The notes below the pieces were generated by a model. That model did not search any database. It was not told the origin of the DNA and saw only the letters and a list, made by a program, of their open reading frames with translations. A program made the translations under genes and the position numbers. Below, one piece after another: positions 37,408 through 46,583 of a stretch of 64,000 nt of DNA. The first letter of the stretch is position 1. Every line of letters begins with the position of its first letter. Origin of the DNA: Paracoccus sp. DMF-8 (GTDB lineage: Bacteria; Pseudomonadota; Alphaproteobacteria; Rhodobacterales; Rhodobacteraceae); contig NZ_JARJHL010000011.1 of assembly GCF_029309835.1 (NCBI RefSeq), forward strand, positions 248,001 to 312,000. Direction: 5' to 3'.

Positions 37408-38001
37408 TCAATCCTTCGAATCGCCGGTTTCGCCGGCTTCGGTTTCGATGTCGTCGAATGCGGTTTCGTCAAGATTGTCGATCTCGACCCCCGCGTCTTT
37501 TTTCTGGCGCAGCATTTCGGCGATCAGATCATCCGTCAGGACGAGTTTCGCATCGCTGAGCCAGTCGAAATTCAGCCCGATCGTGCCTTCCTCGACATTG
37601 ATCAGGACCTCGTCGCCTTCGACGCCCGCCAGCATCCCCTTGAATCGCTTGCGGCCGTCGATGGCCTGATTCGTTTCCAGCCGCACCTCGTAACCTTCAA
37701 AGGTTTCGAAATCCTTGAGCCGGGTCAGCGGGCGGTCGATGCCGGGGCTGCTGACTTCCAGATGATGATTATCCTCGATCGGGTCCTCGACATCCAGCGT
37801 CGCGCTGACGGCGGTGGAAATATCCGCGCAGTCATCGACGTTGATGCCGCCCTCGGGGCGGTCGGCCATGATCTGGAGCGTCGCGGTCTTGCCGCCCTGC
37901 AAGCGGACGCGGACCAGTTCAAAGCCCAGATCCTCGATCACCGGGCGGATGATCTCGGCCAGACGCCGGTCGATGGCGGTCTTGGCGATGAGGTCGCTCA
38001 T
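37408..38001 (-). CDS. rimP: ribosome maturation factor RimP
   Basis: 197 residues. It assists 30S subunit assembly. The first domain has [21 protein letters not shown] and the catalytically inert core [19 protein letters not shown]; then [20 protein letters not shown], the family signature. ATG at 38001 is preceded by TTGGAGACCAC. It is the first gene of rimP-nusA-ylxR-infB. A hairpin with a T-run lies 21 bases before the start. Confidence 0.95.
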   Translation of the reverse strand: MSDLIAKTAIDRRLAEIIRPVIEDLGFELVRVRLQGGKTATLQIMADRPEGGINVDDCADISTAVSATLDVEDPIEDNHHLEVSSPGIDRPLTRLKDFETFEGYEVRLETNQAIDGRKRFKGMLAGVEGDEVLINVEEGTIGLNFDWLSDAKLVLTDDLIAEMLRQKKDAGVEIDNLDETAFDDIETEAGETGDSKD

Positions 38002-38020
38002 GTGGTCTCCAAATACGAAA

Positions 38021-38040
38021 AACGGGCCGTTGCGGCCCGT
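38021..38040 (-). terminator. hairpin with T-run in the rimP leader / after pip
   Basis: On the minus strand, ACGGGCCG and CGGCCCGT form an 8-bp stem with a three-base loop, followed by a T-run of five, ending ~20 bases before the rimP start. It may terminate the upstream pip transcript or attenuate the rimP-nusA-infB operon. Confidence 0.65.
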
Positions 38041-38189
38041 GCGTCTTACCGGTGGGCAGGTTGTGGAAGCCTGCGCCGCTGTTGAACGCCATATAGACCC
38101 GGCGGGCGCCAATTGCAAGCAATCCCTGTCGGGCAACCATCAGAATAAGGCCGCGGCATTTCAGCCCCGGTTCCGGCGGTCGCAAAGGG

Positions 38190-39158
38190 TCAGCGCATCC
38201 CGTCCATGATGCGCACCAGTTCGGCGGTGATTCGCGGCTCGGACAGGGCGTGGCCGGATGCGGGCACCAGCCGCAGGTCGCAGCGCGCCCAGCCCTGCGC
38301 CAGATCCCATGCGCTTTGCGGCGGGCAGATCATGTCATAGCGGCCCTGCACGACATAGGCGGGCAGGTGTTCGATGCGGTGGCGGTCGCGCAGCAACTGG
38401 CCATCGTCCAGAAAGCAGTCGTTGAAGAAATAGTGATTTTCCAGCCGCGCAAAGGTGCGCGCATAGGCCGGAGGCGCATGGCCGGGGCCGGTGATGTCCA
38501 GCCCGGCCAGCGCGTTTTCCCACATCAGCCAAGGCATGGCAAAGCGTGTCTCGCGGGTCGGATCGTCGCAGAACAGGCGGCGGTGATAGGCCGCGATCAG
38601 GTCGTCATGTTCGCTGTCCGGGATCGGCGCGCAGAACCCGGCCCAACGGTCGGGAAAGAACCGCGCCGCGCCGCCTGCGTAAAACCAGTCCAGTTCCCGC
38701 CGCATGCCCAGAAAAACCCCGCGCAGCACCAGCGCGGTGACGGATTCGGGATGGGCCTGGGCATGGGCCAGCGCTAGCGTCGCCCCCCAACTGCCGCCGA
38801 ACAGGATCGCGGGGCCGATGCCCAGCACCTTGCGCAGGGTTTCGATATCCGCGACCAGATGGGCGGTGGTATTGGCCACGACCGAGGCATGGGGCCGTGA
38901 ACGCCCGCAGCCGCGCTGGTCGAACAGGATCGCGCGGTAATGCGTCGGGTCGAAAAAGCGCCGCATATAGGGGCTGCAGCCGCCGCCCGGCCCGCCATGC
39001 AGGACGATCACCGGGACGCCATCGGGATTGCCCGATTGCTCGACATGCAGCTCGTGGCCGTCGCCGGTGGGCACCATGCGCTGGTCGTAAGGCTCGACCT
39101 GGGGGTGAAGCCTGCCATGTGACGGAAAGCCGCCGATTTGCCCTGCCAATCTGTCCAT
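38190..39158 (-). CDS. pip: prolyl aminopeptidase (proline iminopeptidase)
   Basis: 322 residues. Alpha/beta-hydrolase of peptidase family S33 removing N-terminal proline. The oxyanion motif [14 protein letters not shown] and the nucleophile elbow [11 protein letters not shown] are plain, and [12 protein letters not shown] follows. The catalytic histidine is in [11 protein letters not shown]. The ATG at 39158 gives [10 protein letters not shown]; 51 bases separate it from the divergent ubiG. Confidence 0.9.
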   Translation of the reverse strand: MDRLAGQIGGFPSHGRLHPQVEPYDQRMVPTGDGHELHVEQSGNPDGVPVIVLHGGPGGGCSPYMRRFFDPTHYRAILFDQRGCGRSRPHASVVANTTAHLVADIETLRKVLGIGPAILFGGSWGATLALAHAQAHPESVTALVLRGVFLGMRRELDWFYAGGAARFFPDRWAGFCAPIPDSEHDDLIAAYHRRLFCDDPTRETRFAMPWLMWENALAGLDITGPGHAPPAYARTFARLENHYFFNDCFLDDGQLLRDRHRIEHLPAYVVQGRYDMICPPQSAWDLAQGWARCDLRLVPASGHALSEPRITAELVRIMDGMR

Positions 39159-39209
39159 GACATGACTATACAACGGCGCGCGCGCGCCCGCCACTCGAAG
39201 GACGACAAG

Positions 39210-39962
39210 ATGAACACCGATACCCGCCAAAGCAGCATCGACCCGGCAGAGGTGGCGAAGTTTCAGGCCATGGCGCGCGAATGGTGGGATCCGAACGGCA
39301 AGTTCAAGCCGCTGCATATGCTGAACCCCACCCGGCTGGATTATGTCGCGACCCAGATCGCGGCGCAGTTCGGGCTGGACCGGCGCGCGCCGCTGCCCTT
39401 TCAGGGGTTGCGGATTCTGGATATCGGCTGCGGCGGCGGGCTGATGTCGGAACCGATGGCGCGGCTTGGCGCGACGGTCACGGGCGCCGATGCGGCGCCC
39501 GGCAATATCGCGGTTGCCGCCCTGCACGCCGAGGAACAGGGGCTGGCGATTGATTACCGCAACGAAACCGCCGAGGCGCTGGCCGCGCAGGGGCGCGAAT
39601 TCGATGTCGTGATGGCGCTGGAAATCGTCGAACATGTCGCCGATCCGCAGGCCTTCATCCAGACCTGCCACGATCTGCTGCGTCCGGGCGGGATGCTGAT
39701 CGGCTCGACCCTGAACCGCACGGCGCGCAGCTTTGCCGCCGCGATTGTCGGGGCGGAATGGGTGATGCGCTGGCTGCCCAAGGGCACGCATGACTGGCGC
39801 CGCTTCATCACCCCGGGCGAGTTGCAGCAGATGGCCGGGGCCGCCGGGCTGGACCCGGTGGACCGTGCGGGCATGGTCTTCAACCCTCTGGGGTGGAGCT
39901 GGTCGCTGTCGTCGCGCGACCTGTCGGTCAACTATCTGCTGACCGCTGTTCGCCCCGGCTGA
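39210..39962 (+). CDS. ubiG: ubiquinone biosynthesis O-methyltransferase
   Basis: 250 residues from ATG at [10 protein letters not shown] with AAGGA upstream. It performs both O-methylations in ubiquinone synthesis. The SAM-binding motif is [19 protein letters not shown], followed by [10 protein letters not shown] and [12 protein letters not shown]. Residues [17 protein letters not shown] near the start are typical of UbiG. The 3' end overlaps the convergent MarR gene by 35 bases. Confidence 0.95.
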   Translation: MNTDTRQSSIDPAEVAKFQAMAREWWDPNGKFKPLHMLNPTRLDYVATQIAAQFGLDRRAPLPFQGLRILDIGCGGGLMSEPMARLGATVTGADAAPGNIAVAALHAEEQGLAIDYRNETAEALAAQGREFDVVMALEIVEHVADPQAFIQTCHDLLRPGGMLIGSTLNRTARSFAAAIVGAEWVMRWLPKGTHDWRRFITPGELQQMAGAAGLDPVDRAGMVFNPLGWSWSLSSRDLSVNYLLTAVRPG

Positions 39963-40446
39963 TCGCCGTTTCCTCCAGCCGTTTGCGCAGCATCCGCAGC
40001 ACGGGCAGGGTGGTGCGGACCCGTTCCGCGCCGACATCGCGCACGACATCGGCAATCTTGGGCATCAGCGCGGCCAGCGCCGCATCGCGCGCGGCCCGGC
40101 CCGCCGGGCTGATCGACACCAGCTTGCGCCGGGCATCGTCCCAATCGGGGCGGATATGGATGTGGCCCGCCCATTCCAGCCGTGACAGGGTGTTCGTCAT
40201 CGCGCCCCGCGTGACGTGAAAGGCATCGGCCAGTTCGGCGGGGGTGCGTTCGACATTCAGATGCGCCAGCAGGTTCAGCACCGAGAAATGCGAAATCCGC
40301 ATGCCGCCGGGCAGGGCCTTGGACACCAGTTCGCGCGCCAGTTGATCGGCGATGAACACCTCGGCAAACAGCGACGCTGCAAGGGCATCGGTCGGCTGAT
40401 CGCCGGCATTGCCAAAGGGTGGGGGCGGGGCGGTCTTGTCGGTCAT
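39928..40446 (-). CDS. MarR family transcriptional regulator
   Basis: 172 residues. The winged-helix region has [36 protein letters not shown] and the wing [17 protein letters not shown]. The effector and targets are unknown. Its ATG overlaps the stop of the nitrilase-family gene (ATGA), so the two are cotranscribed; the 3' end runs 35 bases into ubiG. Confidence 0.88.
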   Translation of the reverse strand: MTDKTAPPPPFGNAGDQPTDALAASLFAEVFIADQLARELVSKALPGGMRISHFSVLNLLAHLNVERTPAELADAFHVTRGAMTNTLSRLEWAGHIHIRPDWDDARRKLVSISPAGRAARDAALAALMPKIADVVRDVGAERVRTTLPVLRMLRKRLEETAISRGEQRSADS

Positions 40447-41300
40447 GGTCCGTCGAATGCGCGGTCGTGGGTCAGGGATGGGACGCGGGACCGTGCCTTA
40501 TCAATGGCCTGCAGGTCAAGTGATGCGATGGTCACACCCGGCTCAGCGCCGCCGTCGGTGATGATTTCACCCCAAGGCGCGACGGCCAGCGAATGGCCCC
40601 AGGTCCGGCGCGGGCGGGCGTCGGGCGTGTGCGGCGTCGGATGCAGGCCGGTCTGGGCGGGGGCCAGCACAAAGCAGCCCGTTTCGATGGCGCGGGCGCG
40701 CAGCAGCACCTCCCAATGGGCGGCGCCGGTGGTGTCGTTGAAGGCGGCGGGCACGGTCAGGATGCGCGCGCCCGATTGCGCCAGCGCCCGATACAGATAG
40801 GCAAAGCGCAGATCGTAGCAGACCGACATGCCGATCGGCAGCGGGCCGTCGGCAACCACCGCCTGCGTTCCGGGCCGGAAGCCTGCGGATTCGCGATAGC
40901 TTTCGCTGTCGGAAATCGTCACGTCGAACATGTGCAGCTTGTCATAGCGCGCCGCGATCGCGCCATCCGGCGCGATCAGAAAGCTGCGGTTCACAAACCG
41001 GTCGTCCTGCGCATCGCCCGATTTCAGCGACAGCGACCCGATCAGCAGCCAGATTCCCAGATCCGCCGCCTGCGTCCGCAGGGCGGCCAGCGTCGCATCC
41101 TCGGCCTCTCGGGTCAGGACGCGGTCTTTCCACGCGCGGTCGGGGCTGAGGATATTCGTCGCCTCGGGCGTCAGGACAAACCCGGCGCCAGCGCCCGCGG
41201 CCTCGGCGATGAAACCCTGCGTGACGGACAGGTTCGCTGCCGGATCGTCGCTGACGCAAAGCTGGACAAGTCCGGCGGACAAGCTGGAGTGATCGTTCAT
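40443..41300 (-). CDS. carbon-nitrogen hydrolase (nitrilase superfamily, Nit1-like)
   Basis: 285 residues. The catalytic triad is visible as Glu46 (LTPEATN), Lys121 (ARYDKLHMFDV) and Cys161 (MSVCYDLRFAYLYR). These blocks match the Nit1 branch, which in other organisms repairs deaminated glutathione. That substrate is inferred from the family. It lies between grxC and the coupled MarR gene. Confidence 0.88.
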   Translation of the reverse strand: MNDHSSLSAGLVQLCVSDDPAANLSVTQGFIAEAAGAGAGFVLTPEATNILSPDRAWKDRVLTREAEDATLAALRTQAADLGIWLLIGSLSLKSGDAQDDRFVNRSFLIAPDGAIAARYDKLHMFDVTISDSESYRESAGFRPGTQAVVADGPLPIGMSVCYDLRFAYLYRALAQSGARILTVPAAFNDTTGAAHWEVLLRARAIETGCFVLAPAQTGLHPTPHTPDARPRRTWGHSLAVAPWGEIITDGGAEPGVTIASLDLQAIDKARSRVPSLTHDRAFDGP

Positions 41301-41455
41301 CTGGTGACCTCTGGGCCGATTCGCTGCTGGCGGAGGGGGTGGCAGGTGTCAGGGCGGGCGCCGGGCAAGTCGCCCGGCTGATCGCAGACGGCGGCATGTT
41401 GCGTCATGCCGCCCCTTTGGGCAAGTGCGGATGCCGGTTTCAGGCCCTGCGCCGC

Positions 41456-41713
41456 TCAGGCGGCCAGCATCGGGTCCAGACCGCCCCGCGCATCCAGCGC
41501 ATGCAGGTCGTCGCTGCCCCCGATATGCTGGCCGTCGATAAAGATCTGCGGAACCGAACGGCGGCCACCCGCGCGCTGCATCATCGCATCGCGCAGGGTG
41601 GGATCGCGCGAAACGTCGGTTTCCTGATAGTCGACCCCCTTGGTTTTCAGTAACGCCTTGGCGCGGATGCAATAGGGGCAGGTGGGGGTGGTGTAGATTT
41701 CGACCTTGGCCAT
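41456..41713 (-). CDS. grxC: glutaredoxin 3
   Basis: 85 residues. The dithiol active site is TCPYC (Cys12 and Cys15), followed by RRSVPQIFIDGQHIGGSDDL, with the cis-Pro and glutathione-binding GG. It reduces disulfides and glutathione mixed disulfides in the cytoplasm. It starts 30 bases after comF; about 155 bases without a gene follow it. Confidence 0.95.
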   Translation of the reverse strand: MAKVEIYTTPTCPYCIRAKALLKTKGVDYQETDVSRDPTLRDAMMQRAGGRRSVPQIFIDGQHIGGSDDLHALDARGGLDPMLAA

Positions 41714-41743
41714 GAGGGTTCCTTTGACTGCTTTTCTGCCTAT

Positions 41744-42466
41744 CTAGGGATCCTTGACCGCGCGCGCCAGAACCGCGACGCGGACCGGCCCCGATCCGGC
41801 ATCCAGCAACGCCTGTGCGCAGGTGCCAAGCGTCGCGCCCGAGGCCATCACGTCATCCACCAGCAGGACCGGCCGGCCGGCGATCAGCGGCACCAAGGCC
41901 GGCCGGACCCGGATCGAGCCCTGCAGATTGGCGAATCGCTCGACCGCGCCGCGATGATCCTGCGGCGGCGTGTGGCGGTGGCGTTGCAAAAGACCCGGCA
42001 TCAGATCCAGCCCGTGCTGCCGCGCGACCCGCCCGGCCAGCAGTTCCGCCTGATTGTAACGCCGGTGGAACAGCCGCCGCAGATGCAGCGGCACCGGCGC
42101 CACCACCATCCGGGGCATGATCAGGGGCGTCGCCGCATCGGCCAGCCAGTCTCCAAGCGCCCCCGCGATATCCAGCCGGTCGCCATGTTTCAGCATCAGC
42201 ACCAGCTTGCGCCCCGCACCGCGATAGGTCATCGCCGCGCGTCCCCGGAGCCAGGGGCGCGGCGTGGCCAGACATTCGTCGCAATGGATCACATCTTCGG
42301 CAAAACTGCCATCGCCGGGCAGGGGCGTGCCGCAGCAGGCGCAGGCCGCGCCCGCGATGAAATCCGTCTCTCGCCAGCAGGCCGGACACAGCGCGCCCGT
42401 CTGACCCACCGTTTCGCCGCAGCCCATGCATTGCGGCGGATAGACGATCCGCAATGCGCCTTTCAT
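41744..42466 (-). CDS. comF: ComF family protein (amidophosphoribosyltransferase-like)
   Basis: 240 residues from ATG at MKGALRIVYPP; an upstream ATG at 42499 would add 11 residues. An N-terminal zinc ribbon (PPQCMGCGE, LCPACW, CACCG, CDECL) is followed by a PRTase domain with VLLVDDVMASGATLGTC. ComF proteins act in DNA uptake in competent bacteria. Other members have no proven role. It diverges from a methyltransferase with almost no spacer. Confidence 0.88.
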   Translation of the reverse strand: MKGALRIVYPPQCMGCGETVGQTGALCPACWRETDFIAGAACACCGTPLPGDGSFAEDVIHCDECLATPRPWLRGRAAMTYRGAGRKLVLMLKHGDRLDIAGALGDWLADAATPLIMPRMVVAPVPLHLRRLFHRRYNQAELLAGRVARQHGLDLMPGLLQRHRHTPPQDHRGAVERFANLQGSIRVRPALVPLIAGRPVLLVDDVMASGATLGTCAQALLDAGSGPVRVAVLARAVKDP

Positions 42467-42497
42467 CAGGCTGCGAAGGCTTCTAATGTGCAGGCCC

Positions 42498-43346
42498 ATG
42501 AATACCCCGTCCGAACCTTCCCCCGTCGCTTCGCCCGGTCTGGTCGACCGCGCCGCCCTGACCCGATACCGCGCCCGCGCCGACCGCCGCGGGTTCGAAC
42601 CGTTCCTGCACGAACTCGCCCTGACCGAGGTGCAGGATAGGCTGTCAGAGGTTAACAGAAGGTTTAGCGACGTCGCGATTGTGACGGGCGCGCCGGATTT
42701 CTGGCGGGCCGCCTTTCCGGAGGCGCTGGTCGTGGCCGATGATGACACGCTGGCGCTGCAACCGCAGGCCCATGATCTGGTGATCCACGCGCTGGCCCTG
42801 CATTGGGCCAATGATCCGGTCGGCCAGATGATCCAGTCGGCCCGCGCCCTGCGCCCGGATGGGCTGTTCATCGCGGCCATGCTGGGCGGTGACACGCTGA
42901 CCGAATTGCGCGACAGCCTGACCCGCGCCGAGGCTCAGGTCGTTTCCGGCCTGTCCCCGCGCATCCTGCCGATGGGCGAAATTCGCGATCTGGGCGGGCT
43001 GCTGGCGCGGTCGGGACTGGCGCTGACGGTGGCCGATCAGTTCCCGCAGCGCACCAGCTATCGCGACCTGTTCCACCTGGCCGCCGACCTGCGCGCGATG
43101 GGGGAAACCAATGCGCTGGCAGCGCGGACACGCGGCCTGACGCGGCGCGATGTTGTGCTGCGCGCCGCCGAAATCTATCAGGCGGATCATCCCGATCCCG
43201 ACCATCCCGGCAGGGTCGTCGCCACATTCGATCTGGTCTTTCTGACCGGATGGGCGCCCGCCGACAACCAGCAAAAGCCACTGCGCCCCGGATCGGCCCG
43301 CATGCCGCTTGCCGAGGCGCTGGCCAGCAAGAGGACCGATCCGTGA
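42498..43346 (+). CDS. SAM-dependent methyltransferase, NDUFAF5/BioC-like
   Basis: 282 residues from ATG at MNTPSEPSPV; an in-frame ATG at 42486 is possible. The N-terminal segment (YRARADRRGFEPFLHELALT) and LVIHALALHWANDPVGQMIQ match the NDUFAF5-like family linked to complex I assembly. The usual Gly-rich SAM loop is degenerate (VTGAPDFWRAAF), so catalytic activity is uncertain. The stop overlaps the GTG start of hemH. Confidence 0.8.
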   Translation: MNTPSEPSPVASPGLVDRAALTRYRARADRRGFEPFLHELALTEVQDRLSEVNRRFSDVAIVTGAPDFWRAAFPEALVVADDDTLALQPQAHDLVIHALALHWANDPVGQMIQSARALRPDGLFIAAMLGGDTLTELRDSLTRAEAQVVSGLSPRILPMGEIRDLGGLLARSGLALTVADQFPQRTSYRDLFHLAADLRAMGETNALAARTRGLTRRDVVLRAAEIYQADHPDPDHPGRVVATFDLVFLTGWAPADNQQKPLRPGSARMPLAEALASKRTDP

Positions 43347-44401
43347 CCACCCGCCAGGACGACCGTTCCGGTCAGGACGCCAGCCCGCGCCTTGCCGATC
43401 ACCCCGCCTTGCCGCAGCCGAAAATCGGCATCCTGATCGCCAATCTGGGCACGCCGGACGCGACCGATTACTGGTCCATGCGCCGCTATCTCAGCGAATT
43501 TTTGTCCGACAAGCGGGTGATCGACTATCCGGCGTGGAAATGGCAGCCGCTGTTGCAGGGGATCATCCTGACCAAGCGGCCCTTTACCTCGGGTGCGAAT
43601 TACAAGCTGATCTGGAACAACGAGGCCGACGAAAGCCCGCTGATGACGATCACCAAATCGCAGGTTGCGGCGATTTCGGATCGCGCGCGGGCGCTGTGGG
43701 GCGACCGGGTGATGGTCGATTTCTGCATGCGCTACGGCAACCCCTCGACCCCTGCGGTGGTGGATCGGATGGTCAGGGCGGGCTGCGAAAGGATCGTCTT
43801 TCTGCCGCTGTATCCGCAATATTCGGGATCGACGACGGCATCGGCCAATGACCAGTTCTTCCGCGCGCTGATGACCCAGAAATGGCAGCCCGCCAGCCGC
43901 ACCGTGCCGCCCTATTTCGACCGTGCCGACTATATCGACGCGCTGGCCCGATCGGTCGAGCGCGCCCTGCAGGGCCGGGTGCCGCCGAGGCTGGTCGCCA
44001 GCTATCACGGCATGCCCGAACGCTACCTGAAGGAAGGCGACCCCTATCATTGCCAATGTCAAAAGACCTCGCGGCTGTTGCAGGCGCGGCTTGGCTGGCC
44101 GGATGGGGTGATCGACACGACATTCCAGTCGGTGTTCGGTTCCGAGGAATGGCTGAAACCCTATACGGTCAAGCATGTGGCCGAACTGGCGCAGCGCGGC
44201 ATCACCGATATCGCGGTGATTTCCCCGGCCTTTTCCGCCGATTGCATCGAGACGCTGGAGGAGATTCAGGGCGAGATCCAGGAAGCCTTTACCCATGCCG
44301 GCGGCCGGAATTTCACCTATATCCCCTGCCTGAACGACGATCCGGCGCATATCGACATGCTGATGACGCTGATCGGGGAAAATCTGGCGGGCTGGATCTG
44401 A
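43343..44401 (+). CDS. hemH: ferrochelatase
   Basis: 352 residues from a GTG overlapping the previous stop (GTGA); start VTTRQDDRSG. It inserts Fe2+ into protoporphyrin IX, the last step of heme synthesis. Key features are GILIANLGTPDATD, the catalytic His in VASYHGMPERYL, and VFGSEEWLKPYT with its conserved Glu. Length and motifs are normal. Confidence 0.95.
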   Translation: MTTRQDDRSGQDASPRLADHPALPQPKIGILIANLGTPDATDYWSMRRYLSEFLSDKRVIDYPAWKWQPLLQGIILTKRPFTSGANYKLIWNNEADESPLMTITKSQVAAISDRARALWGDRVMVDFCMRYGNPSTPAVVDRMVRAGCERIVFLPLYPQYSGSTTASANDQFFRALMTQKWQPASRTVPPYFDRADYIDALARSVERALQGRVPPRLVASYHGMPERYLKEGDPYHCQCQKTSRLLQARLGWPDGVIDTTFQSVFGSEEWLKPYTVKHVAELAQRGITDIAVISPAFSADCIETLEEIQGEIQEAFTHAGGRNFTYIPCLNDDPAHIDMLMTLIGENLAGWI

Positions 44402-44486
44402 TCCGCACGCGCATTAAGCGGATCTTCATCTCTTGCCCCCATGCTGGCCCTAGAGGCGGATCAGGAGGGGCAAGGGGATATGAAAA

Positions 44487-44504
44487 ACGGGGCCGAAGCC
44501 CCGT
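44487..44504 (-). terminator. terminator after the Tat-exported L,D-transpeptidase
   Basis: ACGGGGC (44487-44493), loop CGAA, GCCCCGT (44498-44504). On the minus strand it is followed by TTTTTC, 26 bases after the stop at 44530. Confidence 0.8.
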
Positions 44505-44529
44505 CTGAATGTCGCGCGATGCGGTTTTT

Positions 44530-45195
44530 TTACAGCAGAACGACCTGCGTGCCGACCTTGGTCAGGTCGAACAACTGCTTGATGTGTTCGTTATACAGAC
44601 CGACGCAACCGTTCGAGGATTTGCGCCCGATCTTGCGCGTGTCATGCGTGCCGTGGATGCGGTAATATTGCCAGCTCAGCCACAGGGCATGGGTGCCCAT
44701 CGGGTTGTTCGGATCGCCCGGCGGGACGTAATCGGGCCATTCGGGATTGCGTTCCTTCATCGACGGGGTGGGCGCCCAGCTGGGGCCTTCGACCTTGCGG
44801 ATGATTTCGGTCCGGCCGGTGCGGGTCAGTTCCGCGCTGACCGGAACCGAGGTCGGGAACAGCTTGTAGGTCGCGCCGTCCTCGGACCAGAAATGCAATG
44901 CGCGTGAATTCAGATCGACCAGAACGGCGCCATTGGTCAGGCTGGAGAAATGGGGCCGCCAGTCCTGCATGTGGAAACTGGAAATGTTGCGCCGCGAATC
45001 CTGCGTCGCATCATATTGCACCATGCCCGCATCCGGCGTGGCCCCCATCGCGCCGGTGCTTTGCAGCGGCTGGCCGGTATAGGGGTCGATGGCTTGCGCC
45101 AACGCGGGGGCGGCCAGACCGGCGGTCGCGCCGACGGCCATGGTCGTGGTCAGAAAGGTCCGGCGGGTGACCGCCGGTCGTTTCGGGTTGGACAT
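44530..45195 (-). CDS. L,D-transpeptidase (YkuD) with a Tat-type signal
   Basis: 221 residues. The N-terminus has a twin-arginine motif (TRRTFLTTTM) before a hydrophobic stretch ending near APALAQA. The YkuD domain carries HGTHDTRKIG and SSNGCVGLYN with the nucleophilic cysteine. It makes 3-3 cross-links or attaches proteins to peptidoglycan in the periplasm. Tat export suggests it is folded before export. A possible Tat substrate is inferred from the motif only. Confidence 0.88.
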   Translation of the reverse strand: MSNPKRPAVTRRTFLTTTMAVGATAGLAAPALAQAIDPYTGQPLQSTGAMGATPDAGMVQYDATQDSRRNISSFHMQDWRPHFSSLTNGAVLVDLNSRALHFWSEDGATYKLFPTSVPVSAELTRTGRTEIIRKVEGPSWAPTPSMKERNPEWPDYVPPGDPNNPMGTHALWLSWQYYRIHGTHDTRKIGRKSSNGCVGLYNEHIKQLFDLTKVGTQVVLL

Positions 45196-45416
45196 CTTGA
45201 CGCTCCTGCTTGCATGTCGGACCGAATCGACCGGCCCTCATGTCCCGATATATGCCTCATGGCTTGCGATTTAGGCCCGCAGGACCGTCGGTTGCAATGC
45301 AAACTGGCGTCATTGCCACATGGTTGTCGCCAGATGTGACCTTCACGCAATCTTGGGTTTGAACGCTGCGGGCCGCTTCGCTATGGCTGAGGCAAAAGAA
45401 TTGCGGGACAGAAGAC

Positions 45417-45929
45417 ATGTTCAAGCTCAAATCCCTGGCCTTGGTTGCGATCCTGGCCCTGGCGGCCTGCCAGTCGGCGGCCCCCCCTCAGGTCGGGCCG
45501 GATGGACAGGCCGCGCCGGTGGCCTACAGGATCACGCCTCGCGAAAGCGCCGCGATTCCGGGCCGCGTTCTGGGGCAGATCAATATGTTGCGCGCCAATA
45601 TCGGCGCGGCCCCGCTGGTCCAGAGCCCGCAGCTTGATGCGGCATCGGTCGCCCATGCGCGCGACATGTCGGCGCAGAACCGGGCCTGGCATTTCGGTTC
45701 GGACGGGTCGTCGCCGCTGGATCGCATCCGCAACGCCGGCTATTTCGGCACGCTGATCGGCGAAAACATCAGCGAGACCTATGAAAACGACATCGTCACG
45801 CTGAACGCCTGGATGCAGACCCGCGAAACCCGCGACATCATCATGGACAATAGCGCGACGCAGCTTGGCCTTGGCTGGTATCAGGAACCCTCGGGCAAGA
45901 TCTGGTGGGTGCTGATCACCGGTCGCTGA
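45417..45929 (+). CDS. CAP/SCP-domain lipoprotein
   Basis: 170 residues. The lipobox is LALAACQSA, so the mature protein is probably a lipoprotein. The CAP (cysteine-rich secretory, antigen 5, PR-1) fold follows: INMLRANIGAAPLVQ, VAHARDMSAQNRAWHFG, LIGENISETY and GLGWYQEPSGKIWWVLITG. The histidines of the CAP cavity are visible. Function in bacteria is unclear. It diverges from the first L,D-transpeptidase. Confidence 0.85.
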   Translation: MFKLKSLALVAILALAACQSAAPPQVGPDGQAAPVAYRITPRESAAIPGRVLGQINMLRANIGAAPLVQSPQLDAASVAHARDMSAQNRAWHFGSDGSSPLDRIRNAGYFGTLIGENISETYENDIVTLNAWMQTRETRDIIMDNSATQLGLGWYQEPSGKIWWVLITGR

Positions 45930-45957
45930 TGTCGCGGCCGCGCGCCGAGGGGCTATC

Positions 45958-46440
45958 ATGGCCCCGATGATCCGCCGCCGCGCTGTGCGCGCCATCCTGC
46001 TGACGCCCGAGGCCCGGGTCCTGCTGATGCGGATCGCGGTTCAGGGCCGATGCTTCTGGATCGCGCCGGGCGGCGGTATTCAGGCGCGCGAGACTGCGGC
46101 GCAGGCGCTGCATCGCGAATTGTCCGAAGAACTGGGTCTGGAACCGCGCCCGCTTGGCCCGCTTTTGCGGCGGCGCGAGCATCAGACCACGCTTTATGGT
46201 CAACGCTGGTGCCAATACGAAGAATTCTTTCTGATCCCCATCACCCGGTTTCAGCCGCGGATGCGGGACCGGATCGAGGCGAAAAGCCTGCGCGAATTCC
46301 GCTGGTGGCATCTGGATGAGCTGGCCGATACGGCAGAGCAGGTCACGCCCACCGGCCTGCACCGCATCGTCACCGACTATCTGCGCGATGGCCCGCCGTC
46401 GACGGCGCCCGGGATCGAACAGATCATCGACCCCGAGTGA
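45958..46440 (+). CDS. Nudix hydrolase
   Basis: 160 residues. The Nudix box GX5EX7REUXEEXGU is perfect in GGGIQARETAAQALHRELSEELGL. The substrate is not predictable. The first ATG is used; a second is three codons later. It follows the CAP lipoprotein by 28 bases and converges on the second L,D-transpeptidase. Confidence 0.88.
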   Translation: MAPMIRRRAVRAILLTPEARVLLMRIAVQGRCFWIAPGGGIQARETAAQALHRELSEELGLEPRPLGPLLRRREHQTTLYGQRWCQYEEFFLIPITRFQPRMRDRIEAKSLREFRWWHLDELADTAEQVTPTGLHRIVTDYLRDGPPSTAPGIEQIIDPE

Positions 46441-46483
46441 AAAGCGGGCCGTGCATTGGCCAGCCGACCTGTCTGGAAAGGCA

Positions 46484-46510
46484 AAGGCCCCGACGCGATG
46501 CCGGGGCCTT
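46484..46510. terminator. hairpin between the Nudix gene and the second L,D-transpeptidase
   Basis: AAGGCCCCG (46484-46492) pairs with CGGGGCCTT (46502-46510). The T-run is short, so it is a weaker terminator. It lies between convergent genes. Confidence 0.5.
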
Positions 46511-46583
46511 GGGTTCAACGGGCTGTCCTTGTCGCGGGCGCGCGGGCGGGATCGGGCCGTGCCTGGCGCCACGGCGGGCAAGG

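Noticed and set aside
35626..38085. 819-codon open frame opposite nusA and rimP
   Set aside because: Antisense to conserved NusA KH and S1 motifs; composition is that of a shadow frame.
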